Part shown: one piece after another, positions 1 through 7,674 of the stretch
Layout of the letters: every line of letters starts with the position of its first letter
Position numbering within the stretch: the first letter of the stretch is position 1
Assembly (NCBI RefSeq): GCF_030818545.1
Contig: NZ_JAUTAH010000001.1
Location: forward strand, 997,001 to 1,061,000
Source of the DNA: Brevundimonas sp. SORGH_AS_0993
GTDB lineage: Bacteria; Pseudomonadota; Alphaproteobacteria; Caulobacterales; Caulobacteraceae
Length of the DNA stretch: 64,000 nucleotides
Reading direction: 5' to 3'
Made by a program: the position numbers and the translations under genes
Notes under the pieces: model-generated
Database searches by the model: none
Told to the model about the DNA's origin: nothing
Seen by the model: the letters and a program-made list of their open reading frames with translations, nothing else

Positions 1-854
1 CTGACCTCGTCCTGGGGCCGGTGGACCAGGGACACCAGCACCACCGAGATGATCATCAGCAGGAACCAGCTGCCCAGCTTGGCCAGGGACACCATCTCCC
101 ACCCCGTCGCCTGTCCCGGATAGACCCAGGCCCGCCCCAGGGTGCCCAGGTTCTCGGCGAACCAGATGAACAGGGCCACCAGGAAATAGCCGAGCAGCAG
201 CGGCATCGACCGCCGCGTCCGATCCGCCGTGAAATAGAACCAGCCCCGCCCGAACAGCAGCGCCGTCGCGGCGAACAGCGCGATCCGCACATCCGGCAGC
301 CAGTGATGGGCGAAGAAGTTGACGTAGATCGCCGCCGCCAGCGCCCAGGTCGCCCACAGCGGCGGATACCGCCGCACCCGGATGTGAAAGATGCGCTGGA
401 CCCGCGCGATATAGCTGCCCACCGCCGCATACATGAAACCCGAGAACAGCGGCACAGCCCCGATCCGGAGCAAGGACTCCTCGGGATAGAGCCACGACCC
501 GTGCGCGGTCTTGAACAGCTCCATGATCGTCCCCGCCACATGGAACAGGAAGATCACCCGCGCCTCCTCCCCGCTCTCCAGCCGGAAAATCAGCATCGCC
601 GCCTGGATCGCCACCGCCCCCACGACCAGAAAGTCGTAACGCGACACCGGCGTATCCTGCGGCCAGACCAGCCACGTCCCCACGATCAGGGCCAGCATCA
701 GCCCCCCGAACAGACACGCCCACCCCTGCTTAAGCCCGAACCACAGGAACTCATAGGCGTAGCGCCGCCCCCGAGACCGATGCGCCCACGCCTCCGCCCG
801 CGTCATCAGACGACGGCCCCAGGCTTCGAGCGGGAGGGTGTGCGAACGAGACAT
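1..854 (-). CDS. DUF817 family integral membrane protein (C-terminus beyond left edge)
   Basis: Reading leftward from an ATG at 854, the frame stays open to the window edge (284 codons seen, no stop). After a basic N-terminus there are about seven hydrophobic segments. The motif VPLFSGFMYAAVGSYIARV, followed by an R-V-Q-R-I-F-H stretch, is typical of DUF817 proteins, for which no biochemical function is established. It is divergent from the Cys-rich small gene that begins at 940. The opposite-strand and other-frame ORFs over this stretch are low-complexity shadows. The family assignment is confident; the cellular role is unknown. Confidence 0.85.
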   Translation of the reverse strand, partial: MSRSHTLPLEAWGRRLMTRAEAWAHRSRGRRYAYEFLWFGLKQGWACLFGGLMLALIVGTWLVWPQDTPVSRYDFLVVGAVAIQAAMLIFRLESGEEARVIFLFHVAGTIMELFKTAHGSWLYPEESLLRIGAVPLFSGFMYAAVGSYIARVQRIFHIRVRRYPPLWATWALAAAIYVNFFAHHWLPDVRIALFAATALLFGRGWFYFTADRTRRSMPLLLGYFLVALFIWFAENLGTLGRAWVYPGQATGWEMVSLAKLGSWFLLMIISVVLVSLVHRPQDEV

Positions 855-939
855 CGGGTCGCAGACTAGAGGCTGATCGCGCCGGACGGAACGCCCGCCG
901 TTGCCAGCCCGCCCGCTTCATTCTAAGACCTGTTCCGCG

Positions 940-1287
940 ATGCGACAGCCCGTGACCACAGCGTTCGGCGGCCTGAGGCTGGTCTTCCAGCTTCTGCTTC
1001 TGCTCTCGGTCTTCTCGCCGGCGGTGTCGGCCCATGCCTGCGTCGACGAAAACTGCGCCTATGTCGCTACCGGCGTGCAGGCCATGCCGGACGACGCGCG
1101 AGGCGGCTGTCCCGACTGCGGCCCGGCCTGCGCCAACGGCTGCTGCCACGCGCCGCATCCCGCCGCCTTGCCCGGCGCTGCGTTCATGGATCAGCCGACG
1201 CCCCTTGCGCTTCGACTGTCCTGGAGCCATTCCCCCGAACGGTCGCCGCTCGATCCGGCCGATCTAAGCCGCCCCCCGCGCGCCTGA
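940..1287 (+). CDS. Small secreted Cys/His-rich protein upstream of a TonB receptor
   Basis: 115 residues from the ATG at 940 (an in-frame TTG at 901 would add 13 residues ahead of the signal peptide). Residues 1-30 are a clear Sec signal peptide ending in VSA. The mature part has seven cysteines: HACVDENC near its start, then the cluster CPDCGPACANGCCHAPH. No family recognised. Such clusters can bind metal or form disulfides, but this is inference. It lies 107 bases upstream of, and co-directional with, the TonB-dependent receptor, so a role in uptake or sensing of the same substrate is plausible. Confidence 0.6.
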   Translation: MRQPVTTAFGGLRLVFQLLLLLSVFSPAVSAHACVDENCAYVATGVQAMPDDARGGCPDCGPACANGCCHAPHPAALPGAAFMDQPTPLALRLSWSHSPERSPLDPADLSRPPRA

Positions 1288-1394
1288 TCCCCGCCGGGGC
1301 CCTCCCCGGTCTTTCCGCACCGCCGCGTCCCGCCTGACCGGGACATGGCCAACGCTGTCAGGACCGGCCCATGCGCCGGTCGAGGATCACCACG

Positions 1395-3362
1395 ATGAAC
1401 ACCCTTTCAAGCCGCCTGCTGGCCGGCGCCGCCCTGGCCCTCCTTTTCCCCGCGACAGGCGTGGCTCAAAGCCCGCCGTCCGTTCAGACGCCGTCTCAGA
1501 CCGAAGACATCGCAGAGGTCGAGGAGATCGTCGTCGTCTCCACCCGCTCACGCCGCCGTATCCAGGACGAACCCCTCCGCGTCGAGGTCCTCAATCAGGA
1601 AGAGATCGCCGAGAAGCTGATGATGCGGCCCGGCAATATTTCGATGATCCTGGCCGAGACGGGCGGGGTCCGCGTCCAGGTCACGTCGCCGGGCCTAGGG
1701 GCCGCCAACGTGCGCGTCCAGGGCATGGGCGGGCGTTACACCCAGTTGCTGGCCGACGGCCTGCCGCTATACGGCGGCCAGGCGCTGGGGCTGCTGCAAA
1801 TTCCGCCCAGCGACCTGGGCCAGGTCGAGGTCATCAAGGGCGCGGCCTCGGCCCTGTATGGCGGCCAGGCCCTGGGCGGGGTCATCAACCTGATCTCGCG
1901 ACGGCCGGGTGACGCGCCCTCGGGCGAACTGATCCTGAACGCCACGAGCCGCGACGGCCAGGATGTCTCGGCCTACGGCTCCGCGCCCCTGTCCGATCAC
2001 TGGCGAGGCTCGCTGCTGGCGACCTACAATCATCAGGCGACCCAGGACCTGGACGGCGACGGCTGGATCGACATGGCGGGCTATGACCGCTGGTCCGCGC
2101 GTCCGCGCCTGTTCTGGACGGGCGACGACGGAGCGACCCTGTTCCTGACCGCCGGCGTGATGGGCGAGCAACGGCGCGGCGGCACGTTGGACGGCGCGAC
2201 GGCGCCGGATGGACGCCCCTTCCGCCTGGACCAGCAGACCGAGCGGCGGGACGCGGGCGTCGTCTACGAACGCCCGTTCGGCCCTGACGTCCTGTTCCAG
2301 ACCCGCGCCTCCGCGGCCGAGCAGAAGCACGACCACCGCTATGGCGATCTGATGGAATCGGATCGCCACCGCACCTTCCTGTTGGAGACCTCGGTTTCAG
2401 GCGAGGCGGGCGGCGCAGCCTGGCTGGGCGGCGTCGTCTGGCAGGCCGACGACTATGCGTCGCAGGCGTTTCCCGTCTTCGACTATCGCTACACCGCGCC
2501 CGCCGTCTTCGCCCAGGTCGAATGGGACTGGACCGAGGCGCTGACCCTGGCCGCCAGCGCCCGCTACGACGACCACAGCCGATACGGCGGACAGTTCAGC
2601 CCGCGCCTGTCGCTGCTGTGGCGGCCCGGCGCCTGGACGGTGCGCGGCTCCTGGGGCCAGGGCTTCTACGCCCCGACGCCCTTCGTCGAAGAGACCGAGG
2701 CCGCGGGTCTGTCGCGTCTGGAGCCCCTGGCCGACCTGAGGGCGGAAACCGCCTCGACCGCCTCGCTGGACCTGGGCTATGCGCGGGGGCCGTGGGAGAC
2801 CAATCTGACTCTGTTCGGCTCGAACATCGACGATGCGCTGCAACTCGTTCCCGTCGCCGCCGACCGCGTTGGTCTGGTCAATGTGGACGGGGCGACGCGC
2901 ACGCGCGGGGTCGAAATGCTGGGCCGCTGGCGTCGCGCGCCCTTCGTGGTCACAGCCAGCTACATGTATCTTGACGCGGATCAGCCCGACCCCGTCGGCG
3001 CCGGCCGTCGCGTCACGCCGCTGACGCCGCGCCACACCGCCGGCCTCGTCGCCCTGTGGGAAGATCAGGATCGCGGGCGGCTGGGCTTCGAAGCCTATTA
3101 CACAGACGCCCAGTCCCTGGACGACAACCCCTATCGTGCGCGCGGCGACGCCTATTGGGAGCTGGGGCTGCTGGGCGAGGTGGTGCTGGGTCGCTACCGC
3201 ATCTTCCTGAACCTGGAAAACCTGCTGGACGAACGCCAGACCCGCACCGATCCGCTGCTGCGCCCCTCGCGCACCGCCGACGGCCGCTGGACCACCGACG
3301 CCTGGGCGCCGCTGGAAGGCTTCGTCGCCAACGCCGGCGTCCGCATCCGCTTCGGCGGCTAG
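1395..3362 (+). CDS. TonB-dependent outer membrane receptor
   Basis: 655 residues from the ATG at 1395, chosen because GAGGA lies 8 bases upstream and the signal peptide (MNTLSSRLLAGAALAL..., ending in VAQ) then starts correctly; an in-frame ATG at 1371 is less likely. A TonB-box-like stretch (EEIVVVST) is followed by the plug domain (roughly residues 45-165, with VRVQGMGGRYTQLLADGLPL and SALYGGQALGGVINLI) and a beta-barrel ending in VRIRFGG. Transports an unknown ligand across the outer membrane using TonB energy. The Cys-rich gene upstream hints at a metal or metal complex (inference). No cobalamin riboswitch was seen in the leader. Confidence 0.9.
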   Translation: MNTLSSRLLAGAALALLFPATGVAQSPPSVQTPSQTEDIAEVEEIVVVSTRSRRRIQDEPLRVEVLNQEEIAEKLMMRPGNISMILAETGGVRVQVTSPGLGAANVRVQGMGGRYTQLLADGLPLYGGQALGLLQIPPSDLGQVEVIKGAASALYGGQALGGVINLISRRPGDAPSGELILNATSRDGQDVSAYGSAPLSDHWRGSLLATYNHQATQDLDGDGWIDMAGYDRWSARPRLFWTGDDGATLFLTAGVMGEQRRGGTLDGATAPDGRPFRLDQQTERRDAGVVYERPFGPDVLFQTRASAAEQKHDHRYGDLMESDRHRTFLLETSVSGEAGGAAWLGGVVWQADDYASQAFPVFDYRYTAPAVFAQVEWDWTEALTLAASARYDDHSRYGGQFSPRLSLLWRPGAWTVRGSWGQGFYAPTPFVEETEAAGLSRLEPLADLRAETASTASLDLGYARGPWETNLTLFGSNIDDALQLVPVAADRVGLVNVDGATRTRGVEMLGRWRRAPFVVTASYMYLDADQPDPVGAGRRVTPLTPRHTAGLVALWEDQDRGRLGFEAYYTDAQSLDDNPYRARGDAYWELGLLGEVVLGRYRIFLNLENLLDERQTRTDPLLRPSRTADGRWTTDAWAPLEGFVANAGVRIRFGG

Positions 3363-3380
3363 AGACTGATCGTTTCAGCC

Positions 3381-3405
3381 GGAACCGCGCCGCGGTTCCG
3401 TCTTA
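3381..3405 (+). terminator. Candidate terminator hairpin after the TonB receptor
   Basis: Eight-base perfect arms GGAACCGC / GCGGTTCC with a 3-base loop, starting 19 bases after the receptor stop. The following sequence is only weakly T-rich, so the call is tentative. Confidence 0.4.
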
Positions 3406-3408
3406 GGC

Positions 3409-3447
3409 GTGAATCAGGCTCCCGCTTGAATCCGGAGCCTGATTCAC
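3409..3447. repeat. 14-bp perfect inverted repeat between convergent genes
   Basis: Arms GTGAATCAGGCTCC (3409-3422) and its exact reverse complement (3434-3447) flank an 11-base loop. It covers the queF stop codon (complement of 3444-3446). It probably acts as a bidirectional terminator or mRNA-end stabiliser for the convergent TonB-receptor and queF transcripts. Confidence 0.6.
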
Positions 3448-3914
3448 CCCCGCCCGCGATACGTCGGCACGCCCTGGTCCGGCAGCCACAGTCCCTCGGG
3501 CGGGGCGCCCGTCTGCCAGAAGACGTCGATCGGAATGCCGCCGCGCGGATACCAGTAGCCGCCGATCCGCAGCCATTTCGGGGCCAGCAGGTCCGCCAGT
3601 TTGCGGCCGATGGCGACGGTGCAGTCCTCGTGGAAGGCGCCGTGGTTGCGAAAAGCTGTCAAATACAGCTTCAGGCTCTTGGATTCGACCAGCCAGTCAC
3701 CCGGCGCATAGTCGATCACCAGATGGGCGAAGTCGGGCTGGCCCGTCACGGGGCACAGGCTGGTGAACTCGGGCGCCGTGAACCGCGCCAGATACAAGGT
3801 GTCGGCATGGGGGTTGGGCACCCGCTCCAGCACCGCCTCTTCCGGGCTGGTCGGGGCGACGGTCTGGGCGCCGAGTTGGCTGAGGCCTTCGGTATAATGG
3901 GTCATGCGCGCCAT
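3444..3914 (-). CDS. queF: NADPH-dependent 7-cyano-7-deazaguanine reductase
   Basis: 156 residues, the length of unimodular (type I) QueF. Reduces the nitrile preQ0 to preQ1 in queuosine tRNA modification; cytoplasmic. The motif [13 protein letters not shown] holds the catalytic Cys54 and Asp61. ESKSLKLYL (Glu78, Ser79) is the NADPH-binding QueF motif, and HED (residues 95-97) matches the substrate-binding region. The start at 3914 has AAGGG five bases upstream; an in-frame ATG at 3905 has none. No preQ1-I riboswitch consensus is visible in the leader. Confidence 0.95.
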   Translation of the reverse strand: MARMTHYTEGLSQLGAQTVAPTSPEEAVLERVPNPHADTLYLARFTAPEFTSLCPVTGQPDFAHLVIDYAPGDWLVESKSLKLYLTAFRNHGAFHEDCTVAIGRKLADLLAPKWLRIGGYWYPRGGIPIDVFWQTGAPPEGLWLPDQGVPTYRGRG

Positions 3915-4324
3915 TTAGGCCCTTGCGATGCGTATGAAAATCCTTCCCCCATCAGGGGAGGAATAAAGCCTTGTGCGCCCCTAAAGTCGCCGAAACTGTT
4001 CTGCCTGTTCCAACACTTGTCCGGCGCCACCGCCGATCTGCGCGCCTTGGTCGCGGAAGCCCTTAACATGCCGACCCCGCGACCGGCCTGTTGGACTGGT
4101 CGGACCGTTCGGACTGATCGGACTGTTCGGACTGTTCGGACTGTTCGGACTGTTTGGACTGTTTGGACTGTTTGGACTGTTTGGACTGTTTGGACTGTTT
4201 GGACTGTTTGGACTGTTTGGACTGTTTGGACTTCCCTTTCACAGGTCGGCCCACGACGACGGACCATTTGCCTTCCCCGGCGACAGCCCGCTAGGCGTAG
4301 CGAAAGAAAAACAAGGAGACGCCC
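3915..4324. other. Gene-free gap (410 bases) between queF and nitronate monooxygenase
   Basis: Contains, left to right: a REP-like hairpin near 3946-3962 (CCTTCCCC, CATCA loop, GGGGAGG), unique sequence, and the 9-bp minisatellite at 4093-4230. The last 15 bases carry the ribosome-binding site of the next gene. Because the repeat period is a multiple of three, open frames cross it on both strands. One on the minus strand (4254 to 4063) would encode a Lys-Gln-Ser repeat, but it has no convincing start signal and is not called as a gene. Confidence 0.7.
4093..4230. repeat. 9-bp minisatellite (GGACTGTTT)n
   Basis: Fifteen head-to-tail 9-base units plus a partial one. Three degenerate units (GGACTGGTC, GGACCGTTC, GGACTGATC) are followed by three GGACTGTTC, nine identical GGACTGTTT (4147-4227) and a partial GGAC. 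The gradient from diverged to perfect units indicates recent expansion at the right end by slippage or unequal recombination. Confidence 0.95.
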
Positions 4325-5257
4325 GTGGCCATTCCCGCTTCGCTGCAAAAAGGTCTGACCCTGCCGATCATTTCGGCGCCGATGTTCCTGGTGTCCGGCC
4401 CGGACCTGGTGGTCGCGGCGTGCAACGCGGGCGTGATCGGGACCTTTCCCTCCCTGAACCAGCGCACGACCGAGGGCTATCGGGAATGGATTCATGAGAT
4501 TCGCGGCCGGCTGACGCCCGACGCCGCGGCCTTCGGCGTCAACCACATCGTCCATCCGACCAACCCCCGGCTGACGGCCGACCTGACCGTGTCGGTCGAG
4601 GAGAAGGTCCCCCTGATCATCACCTCCCTGGGCGCGGTGCGGGACGTCGTGGAGGCGGTGCATGGCTATGGCGGCGTGGTCTTCCATGACATCGCCAACA
4701 TCCGCCACGCGCGAAAGGCCGCCGAGGCGGGCGTGGACGGGCTGATCCTGGTCGCCAACGGCGCGGGCGGCCATGCGGGGATCATCAACCCCTTCGCCCT
4801 GGTCAACGAGGTCCGCGGCTTCTTCGACGGGACCATCATCCTGTCGGGCGCCATCTCGACGGGTCGGGACGTGGCCGCCGCCCTGATGCTGGGCGCCGAC
4901 TTCGCCTATATGGGCACCCGCTTCATCAACACGACCGAGGCGATGGCCGCCCCGGCCTACAAGCAGATGATCGTCGACAGCGGCTCGACCGACATCGTCC
5001 ACACGCCCGCCGTATCGGGCATCCCGGCCAACTTCATGAGCAAGTCTCTGATCGAGAACGGGATCGATCCCAAACACCTGCCGGACCACAAACTGGACAT
5101 GGGCGACGAGGCCAAGGCGTGGAAAACCGTCTGGTCCGCAGGGCAAGGCGCGGGCGCCATCCACGACGTCCTGCCGGCCGCCGAACTGGTCGCGCGCCTG
5201 CGACAAGAGTTCGCTCAGGCCACGGAGGAGTTCGCTATCAAGTCCGCAGCACGCTAA
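4325..5257 (+). CDS. FMN-dependent nitronate monooxygenase family protein
   Basis: 310 residues from a GTG at 4325, with AAGGAG six bases upstream. TIM-barrel flavoenzyme of the nitronate monooxygenase / 2-nitropropane dioxygenase family, oxidising alkyl nitronates to carbonyls and nitrite. Features seen: N-terminal PIISAPMFLVSGPDLVVAACN (FMN-binding start), NGAGGHAG with the family His150, the phosphate-binding segment SGAISTGRD around residues 174-182, and GADFAYMGTRF. Some relatives act on other substrates, so specificity is inferred. Monocistronic-looking; a TorF-type gene follows 38 bases downstream. Confidence 0.88.
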   Translation: MAIPASLQKGLTLPIISAPMFLVSGPDLVVAACNAGVIGTFPSLNQRTTEGYREWIHEIRGRLTPDAAAFGVNHIVHPTNPRLTADLTVSVEEKVPLIITSLGAVRDVVEAVHGYGGVVFHDIANIRHARKAAEAGVDGLILVANGAGGHAGIINPFALVNEVRGFFDGTIILSGAISTGRDVAAALMLGADFAYMGTRFINTTEAMAAPAYKQMIVDSGSTDIVHTPAVSGIPANFMSKSLIENGIDPKHLPDHKLDMGDEAKAWKTVWSAGQGAGAIHDVLPAAELVARLRQEFAQATEEFAIKSAAR

Positions 5258-5295
5258 AGGCGGCGCCAATCCGCATCTCGCGCGTTGGAGCCGCC

Positions 5296-6000
5296 ATGAT
5301 CCGCACGACCATCCTCGCCGCCCTTTCCGCCGCCGCCCTCGTCACCCCCGCGGCGGCCCAGTCCGCCCCCGGCGCGTCCGCGTCGCGGGACGCCTGGTCG
5401 TTCGAACTGGGCGCGGGGACGGACAACCGTTCCAAGAATGCGTCCAAATCCGGCAACGACGGCTACGCCTTCGGCTCGGCGACCTGGGAAAGCGCCGACG
5501 GCCTCTTCTACGCCGGTCCCGGCTTTGAAACGGTCCAGTCGGGCGGCTCCAACGTCGAGGCCGAACTCGTCTTCGGCTACCAGCCCGAGGCCTTCGGCTA
5601 CAGCTTCGACTTCAACGCCGTCTACAAGCACCGCCTCGACGCCGAGGCGGGCTATGACGAGACGGGCTGGGAGTTCACCGGCAACGCCAGCCGCTCCATC
5701 GGCCCAGCCAGCGCCCGCCTTCAGGTCCAGTATTCGCCCGACGCCGCCGGCTCCACTCGGTCCTTCACCTGGGTCGAGGGCCGCGTAGGGTGGGACTTCA
5801 CCAACAAGCTGAACGGCACGGTCGCCGTCGGTCGGCGCGAGCAGAACGGCGCGCCCGACTACACCGGCTGGAACGCCGGCGTGACCTACGCCCTCACCGA
5901 CGCCATCGAAGTCGATCTACGCTACTATGACACCGACGCTCACACCTTCGGCGAGCAGTATGAGGACGCCTTGGTCGCCAAGGTCGCCTACGCCTTCTGA
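5296..6000 (+). CDS. TorF family putative porin
   Basis: 234 residues from the ATG at 5296, with GGAG five bases upstream; the upstream frame extension to 5119 is read-through over the preceding gene. A signal peptide (first about 23 residues, ending AAA-Q) precedes a beta-rich chain with alternating aromatic strands, FELGAGTDNRSKN near the mature start, and a C-terminal Phe (VAKVAYAF) typical of outer-membrane beta barrels. It resembles the Gcw_chp/TorF family of small outer-membrane proteins. Transported substrate unknown. Confidence 0.75.
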   Translation: MIRTTILAALSAAALVTPAAAQSAPGASASRDAWSFELGAGTDNRSKNASKSGNDGYAFGSATWESADGLFYAGPGFETVQSGGSNVEAELVFGYQPEAFGYSFDFNAVYKHRLDAEAGYDETGWEFTGNASRSIGPASARLQVQYSPDAAGSTRSFTWVEGRVGWDFTNKLNGTVAVGRREQNGAPDYTGWNAGVTYALTDAIEVDLRYYDTDAHTFGEQYEDALVAKVAYAF

Positions 6001-6051
6001 AGCTCAGCCTTCCTACCTCGCCTACGGGTGTCGCGATTGCTAGAAGACATC

Positions 6052-6522
6052 ATGACCGCTGATGCCCTTCAGACCTACCTCCACGACCACATACCGCTGT
6101 CGCACGCGATGCAGGTGAGCGTCCGGGCCGTCACGGCGGACGCCCTGACGCTGGAAGCGCCGTTGGCGCCCAACATCAACCATCGCGACACGGTGTTCGG
6201 CGGCAGCGCCTCGGCGTTGGCGATCCTGTCGGCGTGGTCGCTGGTGCATACCAAGCTGGCGACGGAAGGGCTGAAGGCGCGGCTGGTGATCCAGTCGAAC
6301 ACCGTCCACTACGATCAGCCGATCGCAGGCACGTTCCAGTCCACCGCTATTCTGGCAACGCCTGCCGACTGGCCCCGCTTCCTCGCCATGTTCCGGCGTC
6401 GCGGCAAGGCGCGGATCACAGTCGCGGCGATCCTGACGGAAAACGGTCAGGCGGCTGGCCGTTTCGAAGGCAGCTTCGTCGCCTTGGCGATGGATGACGC
6501 CGAGGTTCAGTCCAGGGCTTGA
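6052..6522 (+). CDS. YiiD C-terminal-type hot-dog thioesterase
   Basis: 156 residues from the ATG at 6052; a GTG at 6028 would add eight. The single domain looks like the YiiD_C putative thioesterase family. It has a polar helix (LQTYLHDHIPLSHAM), then APLAPNINHRDTVFGGSASALAILSAW, the hot-dog helix with the Asn/His/Asp region, and VHYDQPI. Likely hydrolyses an acyl-CoA or related thioester; substrate unknown. Its 3' end overlaps the convergent cystathionine gamma-lyase gene by 16 bases, so the two transcripts are antisense at their ends. Confidence 0.8.
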   Translation: MTADALQTYLHDHIPLSHAMQVSVRAVTADALTLEAPLAPNINHRDTVFGGSASALAILSAWSLVHTKLATEGLKARLVIQSNTVHYDQPIAGTFQSTAILATPADWPRFLAMFRRRGKARITVAAILTENGQAAGRFEGSFVALAMDDAEVQSRA

Positions 6523-7670
6523 TCCAGATCGGCAATCAGGTCCTCGACGTTCTCGACCCCGACCGACAGACGGATCAGGTTGTCGGTCACGCCGCCCGCC
6601 TCGCGCACCTCCTTGGGCACGCTGGCGTGGGTCATGATCGCCGGGTGGTTCACAAGGCTTTCGACCCCGCCCAGCGATTCCGCCAGGGTGAAGACCTGAA
6701 CCCGCTCCAGCACCCGCCGCGTCCGCTCCAGATCGCCGTCCAGGATCACCGTCACCATGCCGCCGAAGCCGCCGCTCATCTGGCGCGCGGCCAGTTCGTG
6801 CTGCGGATGGGCGATCAGGCCCGGATAGATCACCTTGGCGATGCCGGCCCGCGTCTCCAGCCAGCGCGCCACCGTCAGCGCATTCTCGCAGTGCGCCTTC
6901 ATCCGCAGCGCCAGCGTCTTCAGGCCCCGGTTGGCCAGGAAAGCGTCGAACGGCCCCATGACCCCGCCGACCGAGTTCTGCAGGAACTTGATCCGCGTCG
7001 CCAACTCAGGGTCGCCCGTCACCAGCACCCCGCCGATGATGTCCGAATGGCCGTTCAGATATTTGGTCGCCGAGTGCATGACCACGTCCGCCCCCAAGCT
7101 CAGCGGCTGCTGGCAGAAGGGGGTGGCGAAGGTGTTGTCCACGATCAGCAGCAGGCCGTGCGCCTTGGCCACCTTCGACAGGGCGGCGATGTCGGCCAGC
7201 TTCATCAACGGATTGGTCGGGGTCTCGACCCACAGCATCTTCGTCTTGGGCGTGATCGCCGCCTCGACCGCCGCGATGTCGCTCAGGTCTACATAGGCGA
7301 AGTCCAGCCCCATGGAGCGCCGCCGCACCCGCTCGAACAGCCGCCACGACCCGCCATACAGGTCGTCGCCCGTGACGACATGGTCGCCCGCGTCCAGCAG
7401 CTCCAGCGCCGTCGAGGTCGCCGCCATGCCCGAGCCGAAGCCGAACCCGTGCGTGCCGCCTTCCAGATCGGCGACACAGGCCTCGAACGCCTCGCGCGTC
7501 GGGTTCTTGCCCCGCGCATACTCATAGCCCTTGTTCACGCCCGGGCTTTCCTGAGCGTAGGTCGAGGTGGCGTAGATCGGCGTCATCACCGCCCCCGTCG
7601 TCGGGTCGGGACGCTGGCCGGCGTGGATGGCGCGGGTCGAGAAGCCCTGGCTGTTCTTCTTGTTGCTCAT
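6507..7670 (-). CDS. Cystathionine gamma-lyase / Cys-Met metabolism PLP enzyme
   Basis: 387 residues. Cys/Met metabolism PLP-dependent enzyme with PLP Lys203 in HSATKYLNGHSD, phosphate-binding GSGMAA (residues 80-85), and YARGKNPTRE near residue 51. It follows a cystathionine beta-synthase gene with a 4-base gap. The likely reaction is therefore cystathionine to cysteine, 2-oxobutyrate and ammonia, completing reverse transsulfuration. By sequence alone it could also be a cystathionine gamma-synthase; the operon partner favours the lyase. Confidence 0.88.
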   Translation of the reverse strand: MSNKKNSQGFSTRAIHAGQRPDPTTGAVMTPIYATSTYAQESPGVNKGYEYARGKNPTREAFEACVADLEGGTHGFGFGSGMAATSTALELLDAGDHVVTGDDLYGGSWRLFERVRRRSMGLDFAYVDLSDIAAVEAAITPKTKMLWVETPTNPLMKLADIAALSKVAKAHGLLLIVDNTFATPFCQQPLSLGADVVMHSATKYLNGHSDIIGGVLVTGDPELATRIKFLQNSVGGVMGPFDAFLANRGLKTLALRMKAHCENALTVARWLETRAGIAKVIYPGLIAHPQHELAARQMSGGFGGMVTVILDGDLERTRRVLERVQVFTLAESLGGVESLVNHPAIMTHASVPKEVREAGGVTDNLIRLSVGVENVEDLIADLDQALD

Positions 7671-7674
7671 CGGC

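Noticed and set aside
1288..1394. Cobalamin riboswitch before the TonB receptor
   Set aside because: No B12-box-like sequence in the leader.
3924..3975. PreQ1 riboswitch upstream of queF
   Set aside because: The leader has a GC hairpin but lacks the preQ1-I conserved sequence and A-rich tail.
4063..4254. Minus-strand ORF encoding a Lys-Gln-Ser repeat peptide
   Set aside because: It is a by-product of the 9-bp repeat, which keeps all frames open; no ribosome-binding site or homologue is evident.
3902..5269. 455-residue minus-strand ORF over the nitronate monooxygenase gene
   Set aside because: Antisense shadow of a clearly conserved plus-strand gene, extended through the minisatellite.
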